Assembly (NCBI RefSeq): GCF_018531145.1
Contig: NZ_JAHDSZ010000007.1
Coordinates: 1 to 60,727, forward strand
Source of the DNA: Canibacter zhuwentaonis
GTDB lineage: Bacteria; Actinomycetota; Actinomycetes; Actinomycetales; Microbacteriaceae
Length of the DNA stretch: 60,727 bases
Direction of reading: 5' to 3'
Below, piece by piece: positions 26,646 through 35,979 of the stretch. Position numbers and translations under genes: made by a program. Numbering within the stretch: position 1 is the stretch's first letter; each line of letters opens with the position of its first letter. The notes beneath the pieces are model-generated. The model saw only the letters and a program-made list of their open reading frames with translations. It ran no database searches and was not told the DNA's origin.

Positions 26646-28265
26646 ATGACTGAAAATCCAGCTGCTAAACAGCCTGGCACACCGCTCCCGGAGGAGGAGT
26701 CAACACGTGAGGACCTCAACAACGCGGTTGCTCACGGCATCGCCGCCGACCCGGTTTTGAGCGTGCAGGCAACGATCGCAGAAGAGGCAAAACTACAAAA
26801 AGCCGCTAGTGAGGTCGCAGACTTCATCGCTAGCAGGCAGCGCGAAAACGCTGGCGCGGGTTCTGGAGAGCAGACGCTCACCGTACAGGAAGCGGTTGCG
26901 CTGGCGCCTGCGGCGGCATACGTAACAGCTACGCCAACTACCGCAGAGATTTACCAGCCGGCGACGCGCCGCCCCGCGCAGTTTGCGGCGGATCACGCTG
27001 CAACGGTGTCGCCCGCGAGTGCTGCACAAACTGCGGTCGAGTCAGCCGCGCCCACTGTGGCGTCATTACCACCCGCTGCTCCTGTGCTTGGTGCAAGGTC
27101 AGAGGCGACACCGCTTGGTTCGCGGCAGGCTGAACGGGCAGAGTTTACGCAGCCGGTACGGGCGCAACAGTCTGCGGTATCAGCTGAACAGGTCGAAGCA
27201 CCGCTTGAAACGGGCGCTGAAATGTATTCGGCCAGCGCGCGCGAATCAACGCAGGAACAGGGTTTGCCCACAGCCTCACAGAATAACGGTGTCGAAACAC
27301 CGGGCGCGCAGCTTATCGGTGATACGCAGGCTTCAGCGGGCGCAGCCGCGTCTGGTTTACAGCCTGTAACACTGCCGCCTGCGCCGGTTGCAGCTCCAAA
27401 GGTTGCCCCGGTGTTTACGCCGCAGCAACCAGTGCCCGCGCCGCAGCAACCAGTGCCCGCGCCGGTGCTGCCTCCTGTGTCAGCGCCGCAGCAGCCACTG
27501 ACCGCCCCGGTTGCGGCTCCGGTAGCCGCGCCACAGCAGTCGCAGAGCGCAGCAACCCGGGCGTACACAACAGTAGATTTCACTGACGCGCAAACCCCGC
27601 TTACGCCGCCGAGCGCGGCCGCCGCACCACAAACCCCCGATGTTGCGCCGCTTGCTAGTGAATACGAGCACGATAATCCGATGGCCGATTTTTATACCCA
27701 GGTGCCAATGCAACCCGAGGTGAAGGGCAACCGTGGCGTGGGCGTGGCAATTTCGCTGCTCGCAACGCTCGTTTTTGGAGTGCTCTACGCGGGCGCGATT
27801 GCGCTTTTGCAGCTGCAGTACTATCCGCTTGAAACCGTGCTCACAGATGGACTGCTGCCATATCTCATGTCACCGGGCTACATTGCTGCGGTCGCAGGAT
27901 TCTGGCTGAGTCTGTCGCTGCTGGTGCTAATAGTGGGTCGTGCTGGCTGGTGGGCGTACGTGCTGGGCGGATTTCTGGTCGCACTGTTTGTCTGGGCGGC
28001 AACTACCGCCGGTTTTATTTTCGAACCAAAACTGGCTGGCAACCACGAGGTCGCACTGCGCCGGCTACTCGCTCTAGAGAGAGAATCGTTAACCGCGCTC
28101 GCGGGCATCGCGCTGGCCGTGCGGGTGTTCATCGCCGCTGTTATCGCGCGCGAGGTAACCGTCTGGTTTGGGGCGTGGATCGGCGCCCGCGGTCGCAAAA
28201 TGACAGAGTACAACCGCGCCGCCAGCGCTGAGTACGAAGCGCTGCTGGCCGAAGCGGAACGCTAA
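26646..28265 (+). CDS. Large Ala/Pro/Gln-rich protein with C-terminal membrane domain, unknown function
   Basis: Not recognised. The 539-aa product has about 370 residues of low-complexity, probably disordered sequence rich in Ala, Pro, Gln and Glu, including tandem PAPQQPV-type repeats near residues 260-300, followed by four hydrophobic segments from about residue 365 to 520 and a short charged tail. ATG at 26646 has AAAGGTGATAAC before it; an upstream extension to 26559 would run through the repeated leader. It starts a run of three tightly packed genes. Pro/Gln-rich cytosolic tails on small membrane domains occur in actinobacterial cell-envelope proteins, but no family can be named. Confidence 0.75.
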   Translation: MTENPAAKQPGTPLPEEESTREDLNNAVAHGIAADPVLSVQATIAEEAKLQKAASEVADFIASRQRENAGAGSGEQTLTVQEAVALAPAAAYVTATPTTAEIYQPATRRPAQFAADHAATVSPASAAQTAVESAAPTVASLPPAAPVLGARSEATPLGSRQAERAEFTQPVRAQQSAVSAEQVEAPLETGAEMYSASARESTQEQGLPTASQNNGVETPGAQLIGDTQASAGAAASGLQPVTLPPAPVAAPKVAPVFTPQQPVPAPQQPVPAPVLPPVSAPQQPLTAPVAAPVAAPQQSQSAATRAYTTVDFTDAQTPLTPPSAAAAPQTPDVAPLASEYEHDNPMADFYTQVPMQPEVKGNRGVGVAISLLATLVFGVLYAGAIALLQLQYYPLETVLTDGLLPYLMSPGYIAAVAGFWLSLSLLVLIVGRAGWWAYVLGGFLVALFVWAATTAGFIFEPKLAGNHEVALRRLLALERESLTALAGIALAVRVFIAAVIAREVTVWFGAWIGARGRKMTEYNRAASAEYEALLAEAER

Positions 28266-28266
28266 A

Positions 28267-28839
28267 ATGCGCGGGCGCGTTGGGAGTGCCGGGGAGCCAA
28301 CCGGCGCTGTCCCAACGCGTAAAATAACGCGCGGCTACCTGGCGGCGGTAATTTTTTTCACAACTCTGGCGGGCGTTTCGCTGTTGGTTGCGGGCTGGGG
28401 GATTACCGCGTACATAACCGAAACTCAGCCCGCACTGCCTCCCATGCCGGTGTGGTTTTTGCCCTCACTGGTGCTGCTTGCCGTGGGTGTCACATCCGCT
28501 GCAGAACACCGTTGCGCAATAAAAATGCTGCGCGGCGTAACAGTGCAACCGGCGCTTGAGCCACTTTTGTTGGGCGCGGTGCTCGTGGCGCTCTGGCTGG
28601 GGCAGGCGCTATATTACGGCGCAAACCTGTTTGCGAGAGCGCAACTGAGCTATTTTCTGATCTATCTGGGCAGTTTTATGCTCGCTTACGGAGCCTGCTG
28701 GGCGGCTCTTTACCGGCGGATCTACACCGCAAAAGATACGCCGCTGTGGTGGTGGGAGCGTCGCGAGCGGAACGAGGCGGAGCGTAGACGGCAGGAAATT
28801 GTGCGGTTGCGCATGATTTGGGAACAGTCAGAACAGTGA
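28267..28839 (+). CDS. Small integral membrane protein, unknown function
   Basis: Not recognised. A 190-aa protein with four predicted membrane helices (about 24-46, 55-76, 95-115 and 122-145) and a basic/acidic C-terminal tail rich in Arg and Glu. Its ATG is one base beyond the stop of the large membrane protein, so translation is likely coupled. The C-terminal RRERNEAERRRQE stretch could be helical. Together with its neighbours it may form a membrane complex; this is inference from packing only. Confidence 0.7.
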   Translation: MRGRVGSAGEPTGAVPTRKITRGYLAAVIFFTTLAGVSLLVAGWGITAYITETQPALPPMPVWFLPSLVLLAVGVTSAAEHRCAIKMLRGVTVQPALEPLLLGAVLVALWLGQALYYGANLFARAQLSYFLIYLGSFMLAYGACWAALYRRIYTAKDTPLWWWERRERNEAERRRQEIVRLRMIWEQSEQ

Positions 28840-29522
28840 GCGGCGAGAACGGGCTGTCATCCTTTGATGTTGCTGCGGTTGTTGCTAAGCAGGTTAAGGT
28901 TTGGAAGTTTTGGGTGTCAAAATGGGAGTTTAATCACGCGCGGGTAAGAACGCGCACGTGCATTAAATGCGAGCCGGGTGATCCTTTTGTGCTCGGCGCG
29001 GCCTTTGATAACGGCGTGCCGCATCCCGTGAAACACGCGCTCACCTCGCGCATGTACAGGGTTGTTCGTAAGCGTGTTGACGAGGTTGTGGCGGTTGCGC
29101 TGCCTAATTTGCACGAGCGCAATATGCGACTGGATCAGGCGCGCCTGACTGCTGAGTATGATCCGCGCCTGGCTCTTGACCCCGAGTATGACGGGCTAGA
29201 GCTTGACCCGCCTGAAGATCCGGAGCGACCGTTCCTGTTTACGCTGTCGGAGTTTGCCCAGCATACGCGCAGCATAGTTGACTTTACCGACGAGCTGCTG
29301 CGGCATCAAATGTCGGATACAGAGCAGCTGGATTTGCAGCGGGCAACAGCGGTGCACAACACGATTTATTACAATGTTTGCCGAGAACTGGCAACCGCGC
29401 TGGCGCGCCACCGTGGCGAGATCGCGCGGGTGCTTGAAACCTATGTGCAGCCGCAGATAGCAGCGGATATTGCCGAGTTCATGGCGGGTTTTGAGCGGGA
29501 AGCGGATGGCTTCACGCTCTAG
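28836..29522 (+). CDS. Soluble protein of unknown function, coupled to the membrane protein
   Basis: Not recognised. GTG at 28836 overlaps the upstream stop (GTGA), giving a 228-aa product; a TTG at 28818 in the same frame is less likely. The protein has an N-terminal basic/aromatic part with a single CIKC pair that could bind a metal, then an acidic Pro/Asp-rich middle (LELDPPEDPERP), then a helical C-terminal half. No signal peptide or membrane segment. It ends in a 4-nt tail-to-tail overlap with the HAD phosphatase gene. Overlap with the preceding gene argues for joint function with the two membrane proteins. Confidence 0.7.
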   Translation: MSGENGLSSFDVAAVVAKQVKVWKFWVSKWEFNHARVRTRTCIKCEPGDPFVLGAAFDNGVPHPVKHALTSRMYRVVRKRVDEVVAVALPNLHERNMRLDQARLTAEYDPRLALDPEYDGLELDPPEDPERPFLFTLSEFAQHTRSIVDFTDELLRHQMSDTEQLDLQRATAVHNTIYYNVCRELATALARHRGEIARVLETYVQPQIAADIAEFMAGFEREADGFTL

Positions 29523-30292
29523 TCGCCGATTGCTGTGAGCATTTCGTGCAGCAGATTGGCGCATTCTCGCCAATTTTTAACCGCGACGCAGGGCACGGTG
29601 CCCAGCGCTTTTACCGGGTAATCGTTACCTGCAGGGTCGAGCCGGTCGCCGATAAACAGCATCTGCTGTGGCGTTATCCAGTTGTGCTCGGTAAGTTTTT
29701 TAATGCCGTAGGCCTTGTCGATACCGGCGCGGGTGATATCAACGGAGGTTGATCCGCCGCTGCGCACCGCAAGCTCCGGGAGCTGTTTTTGTACCGCGAC
29801 AGCGAGCGCGTTTTTTTTAGCACCCGTGGGATCCCAGGCGGCTTTCGCCTCGCTGGGCGCTGCCTGCCCGAGCGCCGAAAATGTGATCTGACTGCCGCGA
29901 TCTTCGATAATATCACCCCAGGTGGCAGATTCCCAGAGCTGTAGTTCGCGCGCGCACTCTTGCAGGGAGCGGATCGCGCGGCGCTTCTCTCCCTCTGTGA
30001 GAGTCTCGTTATACAGGGTTTGCCATGATCCGTCAGCGTAACGTTCGTAGCGTGTGCCGCAGGTTGGCATTAGGTGCAGATTGCGCAGCAGCCGCTGCTT
30101 GCTGCCGAGCGCCTGTGTGAGCGGGGCGAGCAGCTGGGTTTTAAACTGTCTGATATCACCTCCGCTAATAACGGCGACCGCGGTTTGCCGCAGCAGTTGC
30201 GTCAGCAGGTTCGCCATCTCTTGCGGCAGCTCTGATTTGGAGGGAGCAAGGGTGTCGTCGAGGTCAAAAACTATCATTTTGGGTATCTGCAT
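29519..30292 (-). CDS. HAD superfamily (IIB-type) phosphatase
   Basis: A 257-aa haloacid-dehalogenase phosphohydrolase. Motif I is FDLDDTLAPSK with nucleophile Asp10 and general acid Asp12; motif II is AVISGG; the lysine and motif IV are in DKAYGIKKL and FIGDRLDPAGNDYP. The cap placement and the DITRAGIDKAYG segment resemble HAD-IIB enzymes such as eukaryotic-type phosphomannomutase. It may act on a sugar phosphate; the substrate is unknown. A TATAAG lies 4 nt upstream of the ATG without a Shine-Dalgarno, suggesting leaderless translation. Confidence 0.85.
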   Translation of the reverse strand: MQIPKMIVFDLDDTLAPSKSELPQEMANLLTQLLRQTAVAVISGGDIRQFKTQLLAPLTQALGSKQRLLRNLHLMPTCGTRYERYADGSWQTLYNETLTEGEKRRAIRSLQECARELQLWESATWGDIIEDRGSQITFSALGQAAPSEAKAAWDPTGAKKNALAVAVQKQLPELAVRSGGSTSVDITRAGIDKAYGIKKLTEHNWITPQQMLFIGDRLDPAGNDYPVKALGTVPCVAVKNWRECANLLHEMLTAIGD

Positions 30293-30501
30293 AACACTTA
30301 TATTGTGCTGGTTGAAGCTGAAAATAGCTGTTTTAATACAGGGTGTCGACGATTTTCAAATTTTTGTTGATAACAATTGAAGCTGTAAAAATGCTTTGTT
30401 TCTTGATTTTTCGGCGAATTTTGCGTAAAAAATTATTACAATCTCGCGATATTTCGCAGATCCAGTGTGAAATTTTTTTAATTTGGGGCTAAACTCTAGT
30501 T

Positions 30502-30540
30502 ATTGCAAATTGCAATTGACGGCAATCCTGTCGTTATAAC
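30502..30540 (+). promoter_or_regulatory. Palindromic operator candidate and -10 box upstream of oppA
   Basis: ATTGCAA-A-TTGCAAT (30502-30516) is a perfect 7-bp inverted repeat, followed by a third partial copy (GGCAAT), and TATAAC at 30535-30540. The spacing suits an operator overlapping the -35 region. The rest of the 30293-30501 gap is AT-rich with no gene. Confidence 0.5.
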
Positions 30541-30567
30541 CCGATTAAGCTCGAGAAGGAGGAGAAC

Positions 30568-32178
30568 ATGAAACGTTCTAAACTCTTTACTGGCATGGTT
30601 GCGCTAAGCGCAGCAGGTGCCTTAATGCTAAGCGGATGCGCTAATAATGGCGGCTCATCTTCAGATGGTGCTAGCGGATCGAAGATCATCAGCACCAATG
30701 GTGGAGAGCCTCAGAATCCGCTGATCCCTGGTAAAACCAATGAAACTCAGGGCGGCATGATTATGGATCTGCTATTTGCAGGTCTTGTAAGCTATGACGC
30801 TGACGGTAAGATTCACAACGAGATTGCTGAATCGATCGAGTCTAGTGACAACATTAACTGGACCATTAAAATCAAGAAAGACTGGAAGTTTACAGACGGA
30901 ACTCCAGTAACCGCTTCTAGCTTTGTAAAAGCATGGAACTATGGCGCGGCTAAAGACAATGATCAGCTTAACAGTTACTTCTTTGAAGACATCAAGGGCT
31001 ACAGCGATGAGGAAAACGTTGCGGAGCTTGAGGGTCTCAAAGTTGTTGACGATCATACATTCACCGTGGAGCTAAAGCAGGCTGCTGGTGACTTTGCACA
31101 GCGGCTTGGCTACACAGCTTATGTACCACTCCCAGAGACAGCTTTTGCTGACATTGAAGCGTTCGGCAAGAAGCCAGTTGGCAACGGTATGTACAAAATG
31201 GAGGGCACCATTGACCCCTCACAGGGCGTAACTCTCGTTAAGAACGAGCAGTACAAGGGTCCACGTAAAGTTGAGAACGACGGTGTGAAGATCAAGTTCT
31301 ATGCAACACAGGAAGCAGCTTACGCTGATATGCAGGGCGGCAACCTTGACGTTCTCGACGCTGTGCCATCTGCTGAACTGGGCAACTACATCAAAGACTT
31401 TGGCGATCGCGCTGTGAAACAGCCAGCTGCTGTTTTCCAGAGCTTTGTTATTCCTAGCTCACTGCCTGGCTTCTCAGGCGAAGAGGGTCAGTTGCGTCGT
31501 GCAGCTATCTCAATGGCGCTTGACCGTGCGACCATCACCAAGACCATCTTCAGCGATACCCGTACCCCTGCTAAAGACTTCACCTCACCTGTTGTTGACG
31601 GTTGGAGCGACAAGCTTAAGGGTAACTCTGTTCTAGAGCACAACCCAGAAGAAGCTAAGAAACTGTGGGAGAAAGCTAACGCTATCGCACCATTCCAGGG
31701 TCCACTAAAGATTGCTTACAACGCTGACGGTGGACACCAGTCATGGATTGATGCTGTTGCTAACCAAATCAAGAACACTCTTGGTGCTGATGCAGAGGGC
31801 AACCCGCTCCCAACATTCGCAGAGTTCCGCACCAAGATCACTGACCGCACCATTGGTTCTGCATTCCGCACGGGATGGCAGGCTGACTACCCAGGTATCT
31901 ACAACTTCCTGGGCGCGATCTATGGCACCGGCGCTGGCTCTAACGACGGTGACTACTCGAACCCAGCGTTTGACGCACTCATTAAAAAAGCTAATGAGTC
32001 AAAAGACATCGTCACAGCTAATAAGTACTACAACGAAGCACAGGAGATCCTGTTGAAAGATCTTCCTGCTATCCCACTGTGGTACTCAACCGTTAATGGC
32101 GTTTACGGCAAAGACGTAAGCAACGTTAAGTTCGGTTGGAATGGTGTGCCACTCTACAATGAGATTAAAAAAGGCTAA
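30568..32178 (+). CDS. oppA: Oligopeptide ABC transporter substrate-binding lipoprotein
   Basis: The extracellular binding lipoprotein of a peptide importer (family 5), 536 aa. The signal ends in a lipobox LSGC with Cys24, followed by a Gly/Ser-rich linker. Family features include EPQNPLIPGKTNE near the mature N-terminus, a domain with DGTPVTASSFVKAW, and a C-terminal LPAIPLWYS. GAAGGAGGAG before the ATG is a strong ribosome site. It heads an operon oppA-oppB-oppC-oppDF; a strong hairpin follows it, as often seen where the binding protein is made in excess over the membrane parts. Its codon and base composition is slightly more AT-rich than the neighbours. Confidence 0.95.
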   Translation: MKRSKLFTGMVALSAAGALMLSGCANNGGSSSDGASGSKIISTNGGEPQNPLIPGKTNETQGGMIMDLLFAGLVSYDADGKIHNEIAESIESSDNINWTIKIKKDWKFTDGTPVTASSFVKAWNYGAAKDNDQLNSYFFEDIKGYSDEENVAELEGLKVVDDHTFTVELKQAAGDFAQRLGYTAYVPLPETAFADIEAFGKKPVGNGMYKMEGTIDPSQGVTLVKNEQYKGPRKVENDGVKIKFYATQEAAYADMQGGNLDVLDAVPSAELGNYIKDFGDRAVKQPAAVFQSFVIPSSLPGFSGEEGQLRRAAISMALDRATITKTIFSDTRTPAKDFTSPVVDGWSDKLKGNSVLEHNPEEAKKLWEKANAIAPFQGPLKIAYNADGGHQSWIDAVANQIKNTLGADAEGNPLPTFAEFRTKITDRTIGSAFRTGWQADYPGIYNFLGAIYGTGAGSNDGDYSNPAFDALIKKANESKDIVTANKYYNEAQEILLKDLPAIPLWYSTVNGVYGKDVSNVKFGWNGVPLYNEIKKG

Positions 32179-32194
32179 CTAGGTTATGTTTGTA

Positions 32195-32223
32195 GGGGGA
32201 GGTGCGCATAGCGCACCTCCCCC
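32195..32223. other. 13-bp perfect hairpin between oppA and oppB
   Basis: GGGGGAGGTGCGC-ATA-GCGCACCTCCCCC forms a very stable stem with no T-run after it. It is best read as an mRNA 3'-end stabiliser or partial terminator that allows more OppA than permease. Confidence 0.75.
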
Positions 32224-32257
32224 GTAGCCGTAATTACAATCCAACAAGGTAGTTTTC

Positions 32258-33184
32258 ATGTTGAAGTATATTTTGTTCAGGTTACTGCAGGTGATCCCTG
32301 TTGTAATCGGTACTACACTGTTAATTTATTTCTTGGTATTTGCGATGCCGGGCGATCCGATTATTGCCCTATTCGGCGAGAAAACTCCTTCTCCTGAAAT
32401 TGTTGCCAAGCTTCGTGCAGAGTACAACCTCGATAAGCCTTTTATTGTGCAGTATCTGCTGTTTATGGGTAATGTGCTGCAGGGAGATCTGGGCACAAGC
32501 TTTTCTGGAGAGGCTGTGTCTTCAATTCTGGCACGTACTTTTCCAGTAACTATCATGCTCGCTATCATTGCAACAACCATTGAGTTGCTGCTTGCTATCA
32601 CGCTAGGTCTGTTTTCAGGTCTGCGTAAAGGCAAATGGTTTGATAACATTAACCTGATTGTCGGTCTGATTCTGATGAGCATCCCGATCTTCGTTGTTGC
32701 ATTCCTAATGCAGTACGTTCTTTCTATCGAGTGGCGTTTATTCCCAACCACCGTTGCGGGCAACGTTTCACTACACTCACTGCTGCTGCCCGGTCTGGTT
32801 TTGGGTATTTCAGCGTATCCTGTGAGTATGCGACTAACGCGTGCATCAACTATCGACACGCTTAACCAAGATTTTGTGCGCACAGCGTATTCTAAGGGTC
32901 TTTCTCACTCGCGAGTAATCCCCGTGCATGTATTGCGCAATTCATTAATCCCAACCGTGACCAATTCTGCCGCTAGCTTTGGCACCTTGATAGTTGGCGC
33001 AACGGTAACAGAGGGTATTTTTAACGTGCCAGGTGTTGGTAATACGCTGTACCAGGCGATTATTAGGGGTGAAAACGCAACTGTTGTAAGCTTTGTGACC
33101 GTTATGGTGCTGATGTACCTGGGGGTTAACCTGCTGGTTGATTTGCTTTATGCTCTATTAGATCCGAGGATTCGATATGCCTAA
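32258..33184 (+). CDS. oppB: Oligopeptide ABC transporter permease OppB
   Basis: A 308-aa inner permease with six predicted membrane helices; the first helix starts at residue 5 or so, as in DppB/OppB. The EAA-type loop is visible as RTAYSKGLSHSRVIPVHVLRN. The C-terminus (LLVDLLYALLDPRIRYA) is characteristic of the family. It begins 79 nt after oppA and overlaps oppC by 8 nt, which supports translation coupling. Confidence 0.95.
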   Translation: MLKYILFRLLQVIPVVIGTTLLIYFLVFAMPGDPIIALFGEKTPSPEIVAKLRAEYNLDKPFIVQYLLFMGNVLQGDLGTSFSGEAVSSILARTFPVTIMLAIIATTIELLLAITLGLFSGLRKGKWFDNINLIVGLILMSIPIFVVAFLMQYVLSIEWRLFPTTVAGNVSLHSLLLPGLVLGISAYPVSMRLTRASTIDTLNQDFVRTAYSKGLSHSRVIPVHVLRNSLIPTVTNSAASFGTLIVGATVTEGIFNVPGVGNTLYQAIIRGENATVVSFVTVMVLMYLGVNLLVDLLYALLDPRIRYA

Positions 33185-34163
33185 CAATAATCAAAACATG
33201 AGTTCTGCTGCCGGAGGGCAAATCCCCGCTATGGAGCATTTTGTATCACCTACTGACGTGATTGAAGTTGAGCCTGTTGATAAGGTTAAAATCAGCGACA
33301 AACCGTCTAACCTGTGGCGTGATGCGTGGCGTGATATGCGCCGCCGTCCCATGTTTTGGATCGCCGCTGTTATCATCCTGGTTGTTGCGGTTGTGGCGCT
33401 TTTCCCCAGTATGTTTACCGGGACAGTCGATCCGCGATACTGTGACTTGAAGCTGTCCAACCAGCCAGCTGGCGGGGATAGCTTGCTCGGCTACACCAAA
33501 CAGGGCTGTGACGTTTATGCGCGTATCATCCATGGCACCGCAACATCCGTTACAGTTGGTTTCATTGTAATTCTGATGACTAGCGTTATGGGCGTGATAA
33601 TCGGAGCTATCTCCGGTTTCTATGGCGGATTCGTTGACTCGATGTTATCGCGACTTGGTGATATCTTCTTTGCGATTCCTTACATTTTGGCTGCGATCGT
33701 AATTATGAGCGTTTTCTCTGAGCACCGCAACGTATGGGTTATCTCACTTGCCATTGGTGCGTTTGCCTGGCCGTCAACGGCTCGTATTATGCGTGCCGAG
33801 GTGTTGCGGGTTAAAAACCAGGACTTTGTAACCGCAGCAGAAGCTATGGGTCTGTCCCGTTTTAGAACCATGGCACGCCACGTGCTGCCAAACTCAATCG
33901 CTCCTGTTATTGTTGTTACAACCCTGTCGCTCGCGGGCGCAATCGTAGCGGAAGCAACACTCTCATTCTTGGGCGTGGGTTTGCCATCTAGCCAATTCTT
34001 GAGCTGGGGTAACGAGATTAGTGCTGCTCAGTTTGATTTGCGCAACAATCCGTCCACTTTGATCTGGCCATCTCTGGCGCTGACAATAACAGTGCTTGGC
34101 TTCATTATGATGGGAGAGGTAGTGCGTGACGCACTTGATCCGAAAGCGAGGGCACGTCGATGA
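33177..34163 (+). CDS. oppC: Oligopeptide ABC transporter permease OppC
   Basis: The second permease, 328 aa. A cytosolic N-terminal stretch of about 55 residues (common in OppC) precedes six membrane helices; the periplasmic-side loop is long. The EAA loop reads TAAEAMGLSRFRTMARHVLPN, and the end LDPKARAR fits the family. It overlaps oppB at its start and the ATPase gene by 4 nt (ATGA) at its end. It forms the channel with OppB. Confidence 0.95.
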   Translation: MPNNNQNMSSAAGGQIPAMEHFVSPTDVIEVEPVDKVKISDKPSNLWRDAWRDMRRRPMFWIAAVIILVVAVVALFPSMFTGTVDPRYCDLKLSNQPAGGDSLLGYTKQGCDVYARIIHGTATSVTVGFIVILMTSVMGVIIGAISGFYGGFVDSMLSRLGDIFFAIPYILAAIVIMSVFSEHRNVWVISLAIGAFAWPSTARIMRAEVLRVKNQDFVTAAEAMGLSRFRTMARHVLPNSIAPVIVVTTLSLAGAIVAEATLSFLGVGLPSSQFLSWGNEISAAQFDLRNNPSTLIWPSLALTITVLGFIMMGEVVRDALDPKARARR

Positions 34164-35866
34164 ACACGAGTGCAACCAATGAGCCGCTGCTCAGTGTGAG
34201 GGATCTGTCAATCGGTTTTAGGATTGACAGCACCCTAAATAACGTTGTGCACGGTGTTGGCTTTGATGTTAATCGCGGTGAAACAGTTGCGATTGTGGGC
34301 GAGTCAGGCTCTGGTAAGTCAACAACAATGCACGCGGTTATTAACCTTTTGCCCGGCACCGGGCAGATCACTAGCGGATCTATTAAGTGGAAAGGCAAAG
34401 AGCTGGTCGGTATCAGCGCCAGCGAAATGGAGAAGTTGCGCGGTCGTGATATCGGTTTGGTGCCGCAGGATCCAATGTCAAACCTAAACCCTGTGTGGTC
34501 AATCGGTTTCCAGGTTGAAGAAGCGATTAAAGCTAACGGTCTTGCTTCTGATAAAAAGCAGATCCGCGCGAAGGCTGTTGAGGTGCTAAAGCAGGCTGGT
34601 CTTGCTGATGCGGAGCGCCGTATGAAGCAGTTCCCGCACCAGTTTTCCGGTGGCATGAAGCAGCGTGCGCTGATTGGTATCGGGCTTGCCGCAAACCCTG
34701 ATTTGCTAATTGCGGACGAGCCAACAAGCGCGCTTGACGTGACCGTGCAGCGGGTTGTGCTTGATCACCTGCAGCAGCTCGCGAAAGAAAAGGGTACTGC
34801 GGTTGTCTTCATTACACACGATTTGGGTCTTGCTGCCGAGCGCGCCGAAAAACTTATTGTGATGTACAAGGGTAACATCGTAGAATCTGGTCCTAGCCGT
34901 GAGATTCTGCAGCGTCCGCGTCACTCCTACACGAAACGCCTTGTTGCTGCTGCGCCTAGCCTTGCATCGCGCCGTATTCAGAGCTCTGGAACGGTTGCGG
35001 CGGCGGGGATTGATCAGCTTTCAAATATTCAGGAGAATATTGCCGGTAAGCGTGAGCGGGCTGCTGGCGAGCCGGTTATTGAGATTAAAGATCTCACAAA
35101 GCAGTACAAGATCCGTAAGGGCAATTTTGGATCTGAGCTGTTTACCGCAGTTTCAAAAGCCAACTTTGTTGTTAACAGGGGCGAGACGCTAGCGCTCGTT
35201 GGTGAATCAGGTTCGGGTAAATCCACCATCGCAAAAATGGTGCTGCAGCTTGAAAAGCCAACCAGCGGTGAGATTTTCATCAACGGTATTAATACGGCTA
35301 AGTTCAATTCGAAAGAGATGTTTGAGCTACGCCGTCAGTTGCAACCAGTGTTTCAGGATCCTTACGGCTCGCTGGATCCGCTAATGAATATTGGCAATAT
35401 CATTAGCGAGTCTATGAACGTGCACAAAGTGGGTTCCAGGAGCGAGCGGCGGCAGCGCGTTTTTGAGCTGCTTGACCAGGTGTCGATGCCGCGCTCTGTT
35501 GCGACGCGATACCCGAACGAGCTTTCTGGCGGACAGCGTCAGCGCGTGGCGGTTGCTCGCGGTCTTGCGTTAAAGCCAGAGATTCTGGTGCTTGACGAGG
35601 CAGTTTCAGCTCTCGACGTGCTGGTGCAGGCGCAGATTCTTGATCTGCTTGCTGATTTGCAGCACGAGCTCGGACTGACTTATCTCTTTATCACCCACGA
35701 TTTGGCGGTTGTGCGCCTTATCGCCGATAAGGTTTGTGTGATGCAGCAGGGGCAGATTATTGAGCACTCAACAACTGATAGCGTGTTTGATAATCCGCAG
35801 GAAGAGTACACGAAGCGCCTGCTTGAGGCGATTCCTGGCGCAAATATTGAGCTGGGCATTTCTTAA
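34160..35866 (+). CDS. oppDF: Fused oligopeptide ABC transporter ATPase (OppD-OppF)
   Basis: A 568-aa protein joining the two nucleotide-binding domains that are often separate as OppD and OppF. Each half has a Walker A GESGSGKST; signatures are FSGGMKQR in the first half and LSGGQRQR in the second; Walker B segments are LLIADEPTSALD and ILVLDEAVSALD. Each half ends with the opp-type peptide/nickel C-terminal motif (RHSYTKRL and EEYTKRL). The fusion is common in actinobacteria. It closes the operon, and a hairpin follows. Confidence 0.96.
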   Translation: MNTSATNEPLLSVRDLSIGFRIDSTLNNVVHGVGFDVNRGETVAIVGESGSGKSTTMHAVINLLPGTGQITSGSIKWKGKELVGISASEMEKLRGRDIGLVPQDPMSNLNPVWSIGFQVEEAIKANGLASDKKQIRAKAVEVLKQAGLADAERRMKQFPHQFSGGMKQRALIGIGLAANPDLLIADEPTSALDVTVQRVVLDHLQQLAKEKGTAVVFITHDLGLAAERAEKLIVMYKGNIVESGPSREILQRPRHSYTKRLVAAAPSLASRRIQSSGTVAAAGIDQLSNIQENIAGKRERAAGEPVIEIKDLTKQYKIRKGNFGSELFTAVSKANFVVNRGETLALVGESGSGKSTIAKMVLQLEKPTSGEIFINGINTAKFNSKEMFELRRQLQPVFQDPYGSLDPLMNIGNIISESMNVHKVGSRSERRQRVFELLDQVSMPRSVATRYPNELSGGQRQRVAVARGLALKPEILVLDEAVSALDVLVQAQILDLLADLQHELGLTYLFITHDLAVVRLIADKVCVMQQGQIIEHSTTDSVFDNPQEEYTKRLLEAIPGANIELGIS

Positions 35867-35882
35867 GCACTGTTAATACAGG

Positions 35883-35922
35883 AGACCGGTCGTCAAGTGT
35901 TTGGCGGTCGGTTTCTTGTTTT
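35883..35922 (+). terminator. Terminator after the opp operon
   Basis: GACCGGTCG and CGGTCGGT around 35885-35912 form a stem that is followed by T-rich DNA (TTTCTTGTTTT). One or two unpaired bases. Confidence 0.6.
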
Positions 35923-35979
35923 AAAGGTTCTTTTGGTCTGACCGTGTAGAATTGAAGTGTTTAAGAGAAAGGAAGCACA

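Noticed and set aside
26993-27583. 196-aa Cys/Gly-rich minus-strand frame
   Set aside because: It is the complement of the Ala/Pro/Gln-rich repeats of the plus-strand protein; its Cys-rich pattern comes from that composition.
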